From positions 1 through 64,000 of the forward strand of contig NZ_JAGSOA010000002.1 in the NCBI RefSeq assembly GCF_019754935.1: a stretch of 64,000 nucleotides of DNA, given 5' to 3'. How positions within the stretch are numbered: position 1 is the first letter of the stretch; every line of letters starts with the position of its first letter. This DNA comes from Corynebacterium parakroppenstedtii. GTDB lineage: Bacteria; Actinomycetota; Actinomycetes; Mycobacteriales; Mycobacteriaceae. The translations under genes and the position numbers were made by a program. This document shows positions 36,287 to 45,295 of the stretch, one piece after another. The notes below the pieces were generated by a model. It had not been told where the DNA came from. It did no database searches and saw only the letters and a program-made list of their open reading frames with translations.

Positions 36287-36394
36287 CCATTATTCCGGTG
36301 CCCGTGCCCCCCTGGTGCCACGCATCGCTTACCCCCTATCTGGCGAAAGATTAAGCTTCATTAAATTTATTTTCAGTTGAGGACGGCGGTGGGT

Positions 36395-36406
36395 TAGGCT
36401 CCCCGC
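36395..36406 (+). promoter_or_regulatory. -10 box of a leaderless promoter; weak DtxR half-site
   Basis: TAGGCT at 36395-36400, then 6 nt, then the ATG at 36407. GGTTAGGCT also matches half of the DtxR consensus, so iron control is conceivable but weakly supported. Confidence 0.4.
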
Positions 36407-37690
36407 ATGAAACAATCTATTCACCCCATTGAACAATTGAGGGGGAGCGTTCAATCGCCACGGCTGCCGGGTATAGATGTTGCTCGGGCGTTGGCGATTT
36501 TTGGGATGATCGCAGCTCATGTTGCCGCAGGTCCATCGTCGGTGAGCATTATGGACCCATCGACGTATCCGGCCCTTGTCCACGGGCGGCCAGCCGTGTT
36601 ATTCGCGTTGTTAGCTGGTGTGTCTATCAGCTTGATGACGGGGCGAGGTGAGCGTCCAACGTCGGTGAACGGCGTGCAGGGAATACGGCTAAAACTCATT
36701 GGACGAGCTTTAGCTATCTTCCTGATCGGCCTTGTTCTAGAGCAGCTCGGTACTGGAATTTCGATCATATTGACTTTTTATGGGGTTCTGTATGCCGTGG
36801 CCTTACCGTTTGTGTGGGCAAAGACACGAACACTGATCATTGTGGGCACCTGCCTGGGGGTTGTCGGACCCTCTTTGCTGGCAATTATCCAGTATCTCTT
36901 GCCTAAAGGAAACGCCAGCCCAACAATCGGATTGGTATTGGGCGGAGTGTATCCGCTGCCTGTGTTCTGGGGCATTCTTCTGTTGGGGATGGCGTTGGGG
37001 CGGCTTCACCTGCAGAGCACACGAGCGTTGGCCGGCCTCGTTGCTGTCGGGGTTTGTGCCAGTGCAATTGGTTATGGTGTGGGCTCAATGTGGGGTAGTG
37101 ACGAAGAGCCGAAAAATGGTTGGATTAACCAGGATGACAGAAATGGCACGTCTCAGCCTGATTGGTCGGCAGTAATCTCCAAGTTAAAAAAGCAGAAAGC
37201 CCAACAATCTGATGGTGTGCAGCCAAAAGACCAGACAGCACAATCATCGGGAGGTTCGGCAGCAGACGAAGGAATTGAAAGCCGATGGGGTCAATATTGG
37301 GACGCACTTGATAGCACGAAAGAGCTGAAAGATTCCCTCAAGCGCTCTCTTGTGGATTCAGCACCGCATAGTGGGGGCACCGCAGAATTCGTGGGCTCCG
37401 GTGGGTTCGCCCTCATCGTCGTGGCATTGTGCCAGCTGATTGTGTCACGAGCCCGACGGTGGTTTATCCCCATCGCCGTCACCGGGGCCATGCCACTGAC
37501 CATTTACACCGCTCACGTTATCATCGTGTTCGCTGTGGGTGGGCCGGCGGGAACAGTTGTCTCCAACCCGCTTTATTGGTCTCTCGTTATCGGCTCAATT
37601 GCCTTCGCGAATGCTTGGATGGCGTTTTTCGGACGTGGTCCCCTGGAGCGATTCCCACGGTGGCTGGGAAATAAGGCGGCCACACAGTAG
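36407..37690 (+). CDS. membrane protein of the YeiB/DUF418, heparan-alpha-glucosaminide acetyltransferase-like group
   Basis: A 427-residue polytopic protein with about nine membrane helices. The first helix motif RLPGIDVARALAIFGMIAAH and the following GRPAVLFALLAGVS are typical of the DUF418/DUF1624 acyltransferase-like superfamily. A hydrophilic loop of about 110 residues (about 225-335), rich in Gln, Ser and Asp, interrupts the helices; it is longer than expected. The final helices carry AMPLTIYTAHVI. A role in acetylating a wall component is possible but not shown. It lies in the plus-strand run after cydC. Confidence 0.65.
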   Translation: MKQSIHPIEQLRGSVQSPRLPGIDVARALAIFGMIAAHVAAGPSSVSIMDPSTYPALVHGRPAVLFALLAGVSISLMTGRGERPTSVNGVQGIRLKLIGRALAIFLIGLVLEQLGTGISIILTFYGVLYAVALPFVWAKTRTLIIVGTCLGVVGPSLLAIIQYLLPKGNASPTIGLVLGGVYPLPVFWGILLLGMALGRLHLQSTRALAGLVAVGVCASAIGYGVGSMWGSDEEPKNGWINQDDRNGTSQPDWSAVISKLKKQKAQQSDGVQPKDQTAQSSGGSAADEGIESRWGQYWDALDSTKELKDSLKRSLVDSAPHSGGTAEFVGSGGFALIVVALCQLIVSRARRWFIPIAVTGAMPLTIYTAHVIIVFAVGGPAGTVVSNPLYWSLVIGSIAFANAWMAFFGRGPLERFPRWLGNKAATQ

Positions 37691-37750
37691 GGGAGTTCAG
37701 CTGGGGAATAGCTCAGCCGGAGAATTGGGGTCGTAGCACAATAAAGACGG

Positions 37751-38503
37751 CTAGTTTTTCCGAGCCGAATTACCAATGGGTGCAATGAGGTACACCACTG
37801 GCAACCCAACGACGAGATTCATAACAGATTCAATAATGCCGTTATAGAACGGCGTCGTTAATAAGAGTGGAAGAACGACTGCCGCGACCAGTACGACTCC
37901 GACGATCCAACTGTAAAACAGCGACGGCAGCGTTGTTCCAATGTTGAGCACCCACCATAACAATGCGGCGAAGATTGCCACGACAGCGGCAAAGATCGCG
38001 TAATACGTCCGGTCAATAGGCGGATACGTCCAGTTCACGTATGTGGCGATGCGCTCCATGACGAGTTCAAGAATCCATGCCACCACGTAAGCGGTGATGG
38101 AGGCGACGATGGCAACAGCCACGACCGAGCCGATAAATTTCGGGATATCGAACTGGTCGCTGAGTGATGGGCCACTCTTCTGCGGACGCAACTGTTGAGG
38201 TGCCGGTGATTGTGCGGGGGCCTGCTGATAGCCCTGATACTGCTGGTCAGGATAGTAGCTGGCGCTATCGCTATACCTACGATTGGCTTCGTTGTATCCA
38301 CGATTGCTGGGAGCCCCATACCCGCCAGAGCTATATTCGCGATTGTAGCTACCCGCCGAATACTCGTCATCGCGGTAACCCGAGTTGCCACCGGATGAAT
38401 ACTGGCTTTCTGAACCCGAGTAACGCTCGGAATAGCTACTGGGGAATATTTCAGTTTCATCGTTCGCGTTGCTGTAACGGGGGTCACTGTCGCGGTTCGG
38501 CAT
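37751..38503 (-). CDS. hypothetical membrane protein with Tyr/Ser/Gly-rich N-terminal region
   Basis: A 250-residue protein I do not recognise. Residues 1-115 are low complexity, with about 20 Tyr among Ser, Gly, Asn and Gln in repeats such as SGGYGAP and EYSSGG. The rest contains four membrane helices (about 122-145, 162-185, 190-210, 220-240). ATG 38503 has AAGGA about 11 nt upstream; a TTG two codons earlier is less likely. It has its own transcript, convergent with the acyltransferase-like gene. The disordered tail suggests self-association or scaffolding, which is inference. Confidence 0.6.
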   Translation of the reverse strand: MPNRDSDPRYSNANDETEIFPSSYSERYSGSESQYSSGGNSGYRDDEYSAGSYNREYSSGGYGAPSNRGYNEANRRYSDSASYYPDQQYQGYQQAPAQSPAPQQLRPQKSGPSLSDQFDIPKFIGSVVAVAIVASITAYVVAWILELVMERIATYVNWTYPPIDRTYYAIFAAVVAIFAALLWWVLNIGTTLPSLFYSWIVGVVLVAAVVLPLLLTTPFYNGIIESVMNLVVGLPVVYLIAPIGNSARKN

Positions 38504-38570
38504 TAGCAATTAGTCCTTATCGCTCTGTGGAAATCGTGCGTAGGTATTCTACCGGCTACGACGCAGACGC

Positions 38571-39137
38571 CTAGCTCGCGTCGTGTTCCACCTCGTTTTC
38601 CACTATGGATTTGATCGTCCTCACGGTTGTAGGAATGCCTTCTAATGCAGCATCACGTCGCTCGTTGAGCTCTGCGACGGCATCGTCGCCGTACTTGTTG
38701 ATGAAGAACCGAAAGCCTTCTTGAGTAACTTCCCAGGTCTCCGTCAAGGTGGACCCGCCATCTGCGGCAGGTTCGATTTCATAACCCCATTCCACGACGC
38801 CTCCGTTCACGGCCCACGCAAAAATCTTGGGCCGTTCGGCTGCAGTCACGACGGACTCCGTTTCCCAGGTACGCTGTGGTGTTTCATTATGGCCGACGAA
38901 CCATGCGCCTACCTCGGGTTCTGATGGTGTCGTGCCGTCGTCACGCTCTTTCCACCACGTAGCTTTGCACACCGGAGACCAATCGCCCGTACGTGAAATA
39001 TCCGACACGACGTTGTACACGTCGTCGGGAGTGGCATTAATGGTGACAGATACTCGTCGGCGAAAATCGTCGGGATTAAACATGCTCGTATCGACGGCGG
39101 AGGATGTGTTGTCGTCAGGATTGTTTGTAGGAGTCAT
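38571..39137 (-). CDS. SRPBCC-fold protein (polyketide cyclase/START-like)
   Basis: A 188-residue soluble protein. After about 25 disordered residues, the SRPBCC pattern begins with RRVSVTINATPDDVYNVVSD, then GDWSPVC, a central WETESVV and a C-terminal amphipathic helix. The fold binds small hydrophobic ligands; no catalytic residue can be assigned. TACCCT lies 7 nt before the ATG and no ribosome site is seen, so the mRNA is probably leaderless. Confidence 0.75.
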   Translation of the reverse strand: MTPTNNPDDNTSSAVDTSMFNPDDFRRRVSVTINATPDDVYNVVSDISRTGDWSPVCKATWWKERDDGTTPSEPEVGAWFVGHNETPQRTWETESVVTAAERPKIFAWAVNGGVVEWGYEIEPAADGGSTLTETWEVTQEGFRFFINKYGDDAVAELNERRDAALEGIPTTVRTIKSIVENEVEHDAS

Positions 39138-39406
39138 ATGGGCCAGGGTAGGTGCTTCTGCGCGTGGTTAACGGCGGGGGAAGGGAAGTCGACCTCCGTA
39201 TGGGGGTGAGGCCGGACACGTTCCCGGTTGATAACACGAGCATCGGGGGGTCAAACGGCATAGCCTGAAAGGAAGTGGTTGCGCGGTTGGCTGAGACCGT
39301 TCAACTAGTACATCGCGCACGGTGACAGGCTCAGTCTGATGGGTGCACCGAGCGGCTCACCCCGAACTCCGTGCGTGCACCATAAACACTGGAGGATGAC
39401 ACAAAC
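39138..39406. promoter_or_regulatory. divergent control region, SRPBCC gene and small unknown gene
   Basis: No gene is seen. TACCCT (minus strand, 39145-39150) serves the SRPBCC gene. On the plus strand the leader of the 39407 gene can form a stem between two 7-nt arms, GGTGCAC and GTGCACC (about 39341-39383), just before its GGAGG site, which could influence translation. Confidence 0.35.
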
Positions 39407-39727
39407 ATGACAGAGAAACCGAGCTTCACTGACGTCAATGGACGGGAAGTGTATGCCAAGATTGAGGAGGGCGAGAAGGGCCCGCAGCTGATTATCGGAA
39501 CCTCTCAGCCAGATGGAACGGTGAAGCGTTCCCTCGTGCTGAATAAATATGACGCCAAGCAAATGGCCGCCGTCTGCGAGGTTTACCTGCGGCAACAGTT
39601 CTCCGTCTCCTTCGCCACAGTAGACAGCATGCTCACCGCAGAAGATAGGATGAACATTTACCAAAACGAGATCGACGCTATCGAGGATCCCGAAACAAAT
39701 CCCGACGACGACCTGCACAAAAACTAG
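39407..39727 (+). CDS. small hypothetical protein
   Basis: A 106-residue acidic, soluble protein without signal peptide or membrane helix. A predicted beta-rich first half (REVYAKIEEGEKGPQLIIG) is followed by a helical second half. I recognise no family. GGAGG lies 10 nt upstream of the ATG, and codon choice resembles the neighbouring genes, so it is likely real. It is followed after 52 bp by cobF on the same strand and may be co-transcribed with it. Confidence 0.55.
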   Translation: MTEKPSFTDVNGREVYAKIEEGEKGPQLIIGTSQPDGTVKRSLVLNKYDAKQMAAVCEVYLRQQFSVSFATVDSMLTAEDRMNIYQNEIDAIEDPETNPDDDLHKN

Positions 39728-39779
39728 TTCTGCGCGAGTAGACGAACTCAGAGATAGAGCCATGGAGTAAACAGGGTAT

Positions 39780-40604
39780 ATGCGTTTACTTCGTGTCATT
39801 GGTATGGGAGCAGGAAGCCCGGGGCATATTAGCCACGACGCTGTTGCGGCCTTGGCTTCCTCAGATGCCGTCGTCGCCTTGGATAAAGGGGACACGAAGG
39901 CGGATCTCCTCGAGCTGCGACGTCGTATATTGGCTGTTCACGCGCCAGATCTTCCGTTACTCACTGTCGACGACCCGCCGCGTGACCGCCACCCGGCAGG
40001 TACTCCGGAGTATCACCGGGAGGTTCAGCGCTGGCATCAGGAGCGTGCCCGCCTGCTGGCCGATACAATCACGTCCTCGCTGAGCGACGGACAAACGGCG
40101 GCATTTTTAGTGTGGGGCGACCCATCGCTGTACGACTCCACCCTGCGCATTATCGAGCGGATGCAGAACCTAGGGTTGAAGTGCCGTACCGAGGTATACC
40201 CCGGCATTACTGCTGTTCAGGCCCTCACGTCGGCACACCGTATTCTCATTAACCGGATTGGCGAGCCGATCACTGTCACAACAGGTCGACAGCTACAGAA
40301 AACCCTGGATGCTCCCGATACACCGCCGAGAATCAAGGCGGTGGCGAACACTGTGGTCATGCTCGACGGCAAGGCCACGTGGACCCATCCCGGCATTGAC
40401 CGCGACCACACCTACATGTGGTGGGGTGCGTATGTCAGTACGGATAAGCAGGTACTGCGTAAAGGATGGGTTGGTGACATCGCCGAGGATGTTGCCCAGA
40501 CTAAAGCTCAACTGCGTGCACAACACGGCTGGATAATGGATACGTACCTTTTGCGGTACTTCGACCCGGACGGCGAAGACCAGCCAGAAACGCTCATGAC
40601 GTAG
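39780..40604 (+). CDS. cobF: precorrin-6A synthase (deacetylating)
   Basis: A 274-residue S-adenosylmethionine-dependent tetrapyrrole methylase. The N-terminal GMGAGSPGHIS, the FLVWGDPSLYDSTLRI segment and YPGITAVQALTSAHR follow the CobF pattern, and the length fits. CobF methylates C1 of precorrin-5 with loss of acetate in aerobic cobalamin synthesis. No other cob gene is in the window, so it is isolated here. GGAG lies about 12 nt before the ATG, a weak site. Confidence 0.8.
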   Translation: MRLLRVIGMGAGSPGHISHDAVAALASSDAVVALDKGDTKADLLELRRRILAVHAPDLPLLTVDDPPRDRHPAGTPEYHREVQRWHQERARLLADTITSSLSDGQTAAFLVWGDPSLYDSTLRIIERMQNLGLKCRTEVYPGITAVQALTSAHRILINRIGEPITVTTGRQLQKTLDAPDTPPRIKAVANTVVMLDGKATWTHPGIDRDHTYMWWGAYVSTDKQVLRKGWVGDIAEDVAQTKAQLRAQHGWIMDTYLLRYFDPDGEDQPETLMT

Positions 40605-40684
40605 TGGCTGGTTCACCGAGGCATCGCCGCGTCGGTATCACCCGCGGCAAACTCTCGCGGTCAAAAACGTCGCGGCCAAAATTC

Positions 40685-40972
40685 TTAGGAAGAAAGTTCT
40701 TCAACTTTGCGACGCACGTCACCCGCCGGCGGATTCGTCGCGGTAGTATCGTCGGAAAACTTCACAGTCGGAACAACACGGTTACCGTCATTGACGCTTT
40801 CTACCCACTGACCGGCCTCTTCTGACTGGTCAATGTCGATAAGAGAATAAGGCGTTTCGGTACGATCCAGATTCTCTATGAGTTTCTTGCAAAACGGGCA
40901 CCACGTTGCGTAATAGATCGTGGCTGCGGTTTCGTTTCCGGATGGGTTGTTTTTCTGGATAACTTCACTCAT
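40685..40972 (-). CDS. mycoredoxin/glutaredoxin-like protein
   Basis: A 95-residue thioredoxin-fold protein. The redox motif is TWCPFC, followed by a cis-Pro segment VVPTVKF and the glycine-poor C terminus typical of mycoredoxins (SDDTTATNPP). Mycoredoxin-1 reduces mycothiol mixed disulphides, and its motif is usually CGYC; the CPFC here is nearer to classical glutaredoxins. The neighbourhood mycoredoxin-folA-thyA-cysQ matches C. glutamicum. Confidence 0.82.
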   Translation of the reverse strand: MSEVIQKNNPSGNETAATIYYATWCPFCKKLIENLDRTETPYSLIDIDQSEEAGQWVESVNDGNRVVPTVKFSDDTTATNPPAGDVRRKVEELSS

Positions 40973-41014
40973 AATGTCCCCACTATAGCGTCATGGTCGA
41001 TTGATTGGCATTGT

Positions 41015-41680
41015 TTACTTGCTGAAATAGCAGAACCGATAGCGAAGCGACAACGAGCCACTCATCTCGCCACCGTCACCGATGATCGTCCCATTGTGGG
41101 ATGTTTTCCACTCACTTCGCGACGCCGGAACCCATTCTGACGACAATCGGGCAGTAACGGGATGGTCAAAATAGTGCCCGACAGCTGCGTCGATTTCCGT
41201 GAGGACGGCTAGCCGAACCTCTGGGCGCGTGAGGGCCTCCCGGTAGACTTCGCCCCCGCCAATGACCCAAGCATCCACATTTTCCGGTGCGACGCGTCGG
41301 GTGAAAACCGGGTGGGGAATATCCTTAATCGCGGCTTCCAAGGAATGGTGAAGGATGACGCCCTCGGGTGTGTCCTCGTCACTCCAGCGGCGGGACAGCA
41401 CGATGTTGGTACGCCCAGGCAGCGGTGTAAAGCGCGAGGGAATGCTCGTCCACGTTGCACTGCCCATGATGACGGATACTCCCCACGTCAACTGCTTAAA
41501 GTGCGCCATGTCCTCGGGCACGTGCCATGGCATCCGGGTGCCGTCGCCAATGACGCCGTCTCGGTCGGAGGCCCAAATAACCCCGATGAGCGGCTGTTCC
41601 GGTTCTACAGTTCGACGCGGGGACGGGGAAGCGTGGCCAGGCGTCAGCGAGTGAACACCCGTGGATGATGAAGTAGACAT
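41015..41680 (-). CDS. folA: dihydrofolate reductase
   Basis: A 221-residue DHFR with a ~30-residue Ser/Pro-rich leader before the fold. The NADPH and folate motifs are present: GVIGDGTRMPWHVPEDMAHF with the catalytic acidic residue replaced in the usual bacterial way by the DM helix, VIMGSATWTSIP and VIGGGEVYREAL. It regenerates tetrahydrofolate used up by thymidylate synthase. A GTG three codons earlier (41689) is an alternative start. The gene begins 30 bp after the thyA stop, so they are one operon. Confidence 0.92.
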   Translation of the reverse strand: MSTSSSTGVHSLTPGHASPSPRRTVEPEQPLIGVIWASDRDGVIGDGTRMPWHVPEDMAHFKQLTWGVSVIMGSATWTSIPSRFTPLPGRTNIVLSRRWSDEDTPEGVILHHSLEAAIKDIPHPVFTRRVAPENVDAWVIGGGEVYREALTRPEVRLAVLTEIDAAVGHYFDHPVTARLSSEWVPASRSEWKTSHNGTIIGDGGEMSGSLSLRYRFCYFSK

Positions 41681-41710
41681 TGAGCTCACCGCCTGTGGAG
41701 TGGAATTGGG

Positions 41711-42538
41711 CTACACCGCTACCGGCGCTTTGATAGCTGGGTGCGGGTTGTAGTTCAGGATATCGACATCGTCCCACGTGTACGAGAATAAATCCGCAGC
41801 CTTGGTTAACGATAGCGTCGGATAGGGGCGCGGATCCCGGGATAACTGAAGATCAACCTGGTCGCGGTGATTATCGTAAATGTGGCAATCGCCGCCGGTC
41901 CAAATGAACTCCCCGACATCAAGCCCTGCTTGTTGGGCCATCATATGGGTCAGGAGTGAATAGGACGCGATATTGAATGGAACACCCAAAAACATATCGG
42001 CGCTGCGTTGATACAGCTGACAAGACAACTTCCCGTCAGCGACATAAAACTGGAAAAGAAGATGGCAGGGTGGCAGCGCCATGGATGGAACATCTGCAAC
42101 ATTCCAGGCGGATACGATAATCCGTCGGGACGTCGGGTTGTTCTTAATCATGTCCAGAGCTTGAGAAATTTGGTCAATGGTGTCGCCGTCGGGCGTTGGC
42201 CATGACCGCCACTGCACCCCATAAATCGGCCCGAGGTTCCCGTCCTCATCGGCCCACTCGTCCCAAATGTGGACATTTTTTTCGCGTAACGAGCGAATGT
42301 TGGATTCACCCCGGAGGAACCAAAACAGCTCCTCCGAGAGTCCACGCATGAACACTTTCTTCGTAGTAATAAGAGGGAAGCACTCTGACAGATCGAACCG
42401 CATCTGTTTCCCGAAGAGACTCCTCGTCCCCGTGCCTGTGCGGTCATCCCGGTGGTTGCCGTTGTACAGAATCTCACGGAGGAGATCTTCATATGGCGTC
42501 GGAATATCAGTACTCTCGCTCGCGGACATGCCAGTCAT
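41711..42538 (-). CDS. thyA: thymidylate synthase
   Basis: A 275-residue ThyA converting dUMP to dTMP with methylenetetrahydrofolate. [13 protein letters not shown] binds the dUMP phosphate, the nucleophile Cys lies in [12 protein letters not shown], and [19 protein letters not shown] and the [14 protein letters not shown] terminus are canonical. ATG 42538 or 42529 are both reasonable; the longer open frame to 42601 is not supported. Upstream of folA, downstream of cysQ on the same strand. Confidence 0.94.
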   Translation of the reverse strand: MTGMSASESTDIPTPYEDLLREILYNGNHRDDRTGTGTRSLFGKQMRFDLSECFPLITTKKVFMRGLSEELFWFLRGESNIRSLREKNVHIWDEWADEDGNLGPIYGVQWRSWPTPDGDTIDQISQALDMIKNNPTSRRIIVSAWNVADVPSMALPPCHLLFQFYVADGKLSCQLYQRSADMFLGVPFNIASYSLLTHMMAQQAGLDVGEFIWTGGDCHIYDNHRDQVDLQLSRDPRPYPTLSLTKAADLFSYTWDDVDILNYNPHPAIKAPVAV

Positions 42539-42632
42539 GGTAGCGCTTTTTTGACATCCGCCTTGGCATCGGCGACCGTCTGACCACAAACCGCAGGTCA
42601 ACAGATGTGGCCGGCGTCGCAGATGCGGAGGC

Positions 42633-43391
42633 TTAGTAGTGTCCGTGCTCTTTCTTGAACTCGGCGGCAGCCTCCAAGATTGTGTCCTTCAGTTCCGGGC
42701 GGCAAATAACGACATCGGGGAGGTAGACATCCTCGTTGTTGTAGCGCAAAGGCGAACCATCGAGACGAGAACAGTGCAAGCCTGCGGCCGTGCACACACC
42801 GATCGGGGCTGCAGAGTCCCACTCATACTGGCCCCCAGCATGGACATAGGCGTCATAGTCACCGAGCAACACATGCATGGCTTTTGCACCCGCAGAACCC
42901 ATGCGAACAACCTCACTGTCGAGTTTGTCGGCAATGACCTGTGCAACCTCAGGCTGACGGTTGTGCGATACAACGATCTTGTTAGCGCGTGGGCCCATCA
43001 CAGCCTTGGCTGAACCAGTGTGGAAGACCTGGCCAGCGTCGGGAAGTCCCACCGCGGCATGGGTCGGGATCCCGTTTTCTACGAGTGCAACATGGATTGC
43101 CCAGTCCTGACGCCCGCCGGCAAACTCCTTGGTGCCGTCGAGAGGGTCGACGATCCACACGCGGTTTTTCTTCAGCCGCTCTAAGTTATCGGCGGCTTCC
43201 TCTGACAAAAACCCATCATCGGGGCGGTGTCGGGATAAAACGCGCTCAATCCATGTCTGGGCTAAGTCATCACCCGCCGCGCCGAGGCCAGGTCCTTCAA
43301 GCAAACCGACGGAACGGACGCCCTTCAAGATCTCACTAGTTCCCGTCGCAAGGCGCAGGGCAAGGGTGGCATCGTCAACGTAAGCACTCAC
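42633..43391 (-). CDS. cysQ: 3'(2'),5'-bisphosphate nucleotidase
   Basis: A 252-residue inositol-monophosphatase-family enzyme. The metal site is clear: Glu in LSEEAADN, the [13 protein letters not shown] motif and the late WDSAAP motif. It dephosphorylates PAP, the by-product of sulphation. The GTG at 43391 gives the length seen in C. glutamicum (about 252); the reading frame happens to stay open for another 270 codons upstream, but that part crosses the divergent PepSY gene and is not believed. It starts the cysQ-thyA-folA run, with about 95 bp to thyA. Confidence 0.88.
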   Translation of the reverse strand: MSAYVDDATLALRLATGTSEILKGVRSVGLLEGPGLGAAGDDLAQTWIERVLSRHRPDDGFLSEEAADNLERLKKNRVWIVDPLDGTKEFAGGRQDWAIHVALVENGIPTHAAVGLPDAGQVFHTGSAKAVMGPRANKIVVSHNRQPEVAQVIADKLDSEVVRMGSAGAKAMHVLLGDYDAYVHAGGQYEWDSAAPIGVCTAAGLHCSRLDGSPLRYNNEDVYLPDVVICRPELKDTILEAAAEFKKEHGHY

Positions 43392-43667
43392 GTAGACGAC
43401 TTTAGCCGTTGTCAGCCGTTTGTCTCCACCACGGGGGCGGGACCTGTCCTTACTAAGCGACGCGCTGAATTCATCACCCTGGGATGATGCGGTGGGCAAT
43501 GCGTGCAAGAAGGCAATCCGTCGCCGCGCGTGGCCATAGCGATTACCCCCGTTAATGATGAAAAAATAACAGATTATAGCAGCCGACGGGGGTAGCAGTG
43601 ACGGCGACGGGAACTCTATTTTTCTTCGCAAGGAACTATTAGACCATAACCCTCGACTAATTAATAC

Positions 43668-45281
43668 GTGACCCTGACTACACAAAGCGATTTTCATCCC
43701 GAACAGCAGAGCGAAAACCACGACGACGTGAATAGCGGCCAGCGTCGTCGCCGTCGCGGACCGCGCTTCCCGCATCGAGGCGGCAGCGTGCGGGCCATGA
43801 TTCATCGGATCCACTTCTACGCCGGCGTTTTTGTGGGCCCTTTCATTCTCATTGCAGCCGTCACCGGCTTGCTGTATGCAGCCGCACCAAGCATTGAGTC
43901 CATCGTCGACCACGACAAAATGTACGTCCCGGCCTCTGATGTGCATAGTCATCAGCGCGTAGAGGTTAAAGACCAAATACGCACCGCAGCGGAGCGGCAC
44001 CCTGACCTCACCTTCAGCGGGGTACAGATTCGCAATGACGACCGTGCCACCACCCGCGTCCTTTTCAATGACCCCTCTTTGCCCTCGAAGAGCTACCGCC
44101 GAGTGGTCATGGTCAATCCCTATACCGGGGAGGTCGTTGGCGACACCGTCCAGTTCGGCAGTTCCTCCTCCCTCCGATTCCGCGAATGGACTGACCGCGC
44201 GCACCGCAACCTTTTCCTCGGGGAGCCAGGGCGTATCTACGCCGAAACCGCCGCCGCATGGTTGGGCGTGCTGACTGTCTCTGGGCTCGTCATGTGGTGG
44301 CGAAAAGTCTATGACAAGAACAAGAAAAAGCGCGCCACGGGATCAGAATCCCACTCAGCGTCGAAACCGTTAACCGGGCGTCCGAAGAGTATGCGTCGGC
44401 ACGCGATCATCGGAACATGGGCGTGCCTGGGAATGCTGTTCCTCACCGCCACCGGTTTGACCTGGTCAAAGTACGCAGGCGCACAAATTGCGGACTGGCG
44501 AGTCCAGCTCAACTGGGCCAAACCCACCCCCGACACCACCGTCTCGCAGAGCGTCGATTCCCCTGAGGCTTCCATGGATCACAGCCACCACGGGGGACAT
44601 GGCGACCACAGTGGCCACGGCGGCATGAGTTCTGACTCACCCGCGCTAACGCCACATGACTCGGTAGTTGAAGCACAAAACGACGTAGATACGGTCATGT
44701 CGTCAGCGAAACAGGCTGGGATCAAAGCCAGCTTCGAGGCGACGGCTCCTGTCGCACCGGGCGAAGCCTGGACCGTCACTGACCTGCGAGTACCGTGGTA
44801 CTTCAGCCACGATTCTGTCTCTGTCGACGGGGAAACAGGGCGTGTTGTCGATACCGTGTGGTTTAAAGACTGGCCCTTCGCGGCGAAACTGGCCGAGTGG
44901 GGGATTCAGCTCCACATGGGCATCCTCTTCGGGATCGTGAGCCAGGTCGCGCTGGGAGCTCTAGCCATCATGATCTGCATTATTGTCGTCCGTGGCTACA
45001 TGATGTGGTGGCAGCGACGCCCAACGCGGAACCGGAACGGTTTCCGGTCGAACTTCGGACGGGCACCCCGCCGAGGTGCATGGAGAAGGTCCTCGATCAT
45101 CGGGTTCGCGGTAGCGGCGATTCTGCTCATCGGGTACGGCCTGTTAGCCCCGCTCTTCGCGATCAGTGCTCTTGCTTTCCTTGCCCTGGATATCGTGATC
45201 GGGTTCGTGATGCGGTGGAAGGGCCGAGGCGCCCGCGACAGCTCGTCGAAAGATACCTCTTTCGCTGAGGCCAACGCCTAG
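43668..45281 (+). CDS. PepSY-associated transmembrane protein with His-rich loop
   Basis: A 537-residue protein of the PepSY_TM family, often found with siderophore uptake and proposed to be ferric-siderophore reductases. It has an Arg-rich N terminus, an IHFYAGVFVGPFILI first helix, several further helices with WWRK and WWQR loops, and a final pair of helices. Residues about 303-320 form a His/Gly-rich segment with 7 His (SMDHSHHGGHGDHSGHGG) in a long extracytoplasmic loop, a likely metal site. The start is GTG, without a ribosome site. The stop codon lies inside the DtxR box of the next gene. Confidence 0.8.
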   Translation: MTLTTQSDFHPEQQSENHDDVNSGQRRRRRGPRFPHRGGSVRAMIHRIHFYAGVFVGPFILIAAVTGLLYAAAPSIESIVDHDKMYVPASDVHSHQRVEVKDQIRTAAERHPDLTFSGVQIRNDDRATTRVLFNDPSLPSKSYRRVVMVNPYTGEVVGDTVQFGSSSSLRFREWTDRAHRNLFLGEPGRIYAETAAAWLGVLTVSGLVMWWRKVYDKNKKKRATGSESHSASKPLTGRPKSMRRHAIIGTWACLGMLFLTATGLTWSKYAGAQIADWRVQLNWAKPTPDTTVSQSVDSPEASMDHSHHGGHGDHSGHGGMSSDSPALTPHDSVVEAQNDVDTVMSSAKQAGIKASFEATAPVAPGEAWTVTDLRVPWYFSHDSVSVDGETGRVVDTVWFKDWPFAAKLAEWGIQLHMGILFGIVSQVALGALAIMICIIVVRGYMMWWQRRPTRNRNGFRSNFGRAPRRGAWRRSSIIGFAVAAILLIGYGLLAPLFAISALAFLALDIVIGFVMRWKGRGARDSSSKDTSFAEANA

Positions 45282-45291
45282 GCTAACCTAA
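45273..45291 (+). promoter_or_regulatory. DtxR-type iron box overlapping a leaderless promoter
   Basis: The 19-mer AACGCCTAGGCTAACCTAA matches the DtxR/IdeR consensus TTAGGTTAGSCTAACCTAA over its last 13 positions. TAACCT (45284-45289) lies 6 nt before the ATG at 45296 and can be the -10 box, so bound repressor would sit directly on the promoter. The preceding gene's stop codon lies inside the box. Confidence 0.75.
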
Positions 45292-45295
45292 ATTC

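Noticed and set aside
30194..38000. Integrated element using tRNA-Arg(CCT) as attachment site
   Set aside because: No integrase gene and no second copy of the tRNA 3' end were seen downstream.
43392..44204. Upstream extension of the cysQ reading frame by about 270 codons
   Set aside because: It crosses the divergent PepSY gene start, has no similarity, and a GTG at 43391 gives the normal CysQ length.
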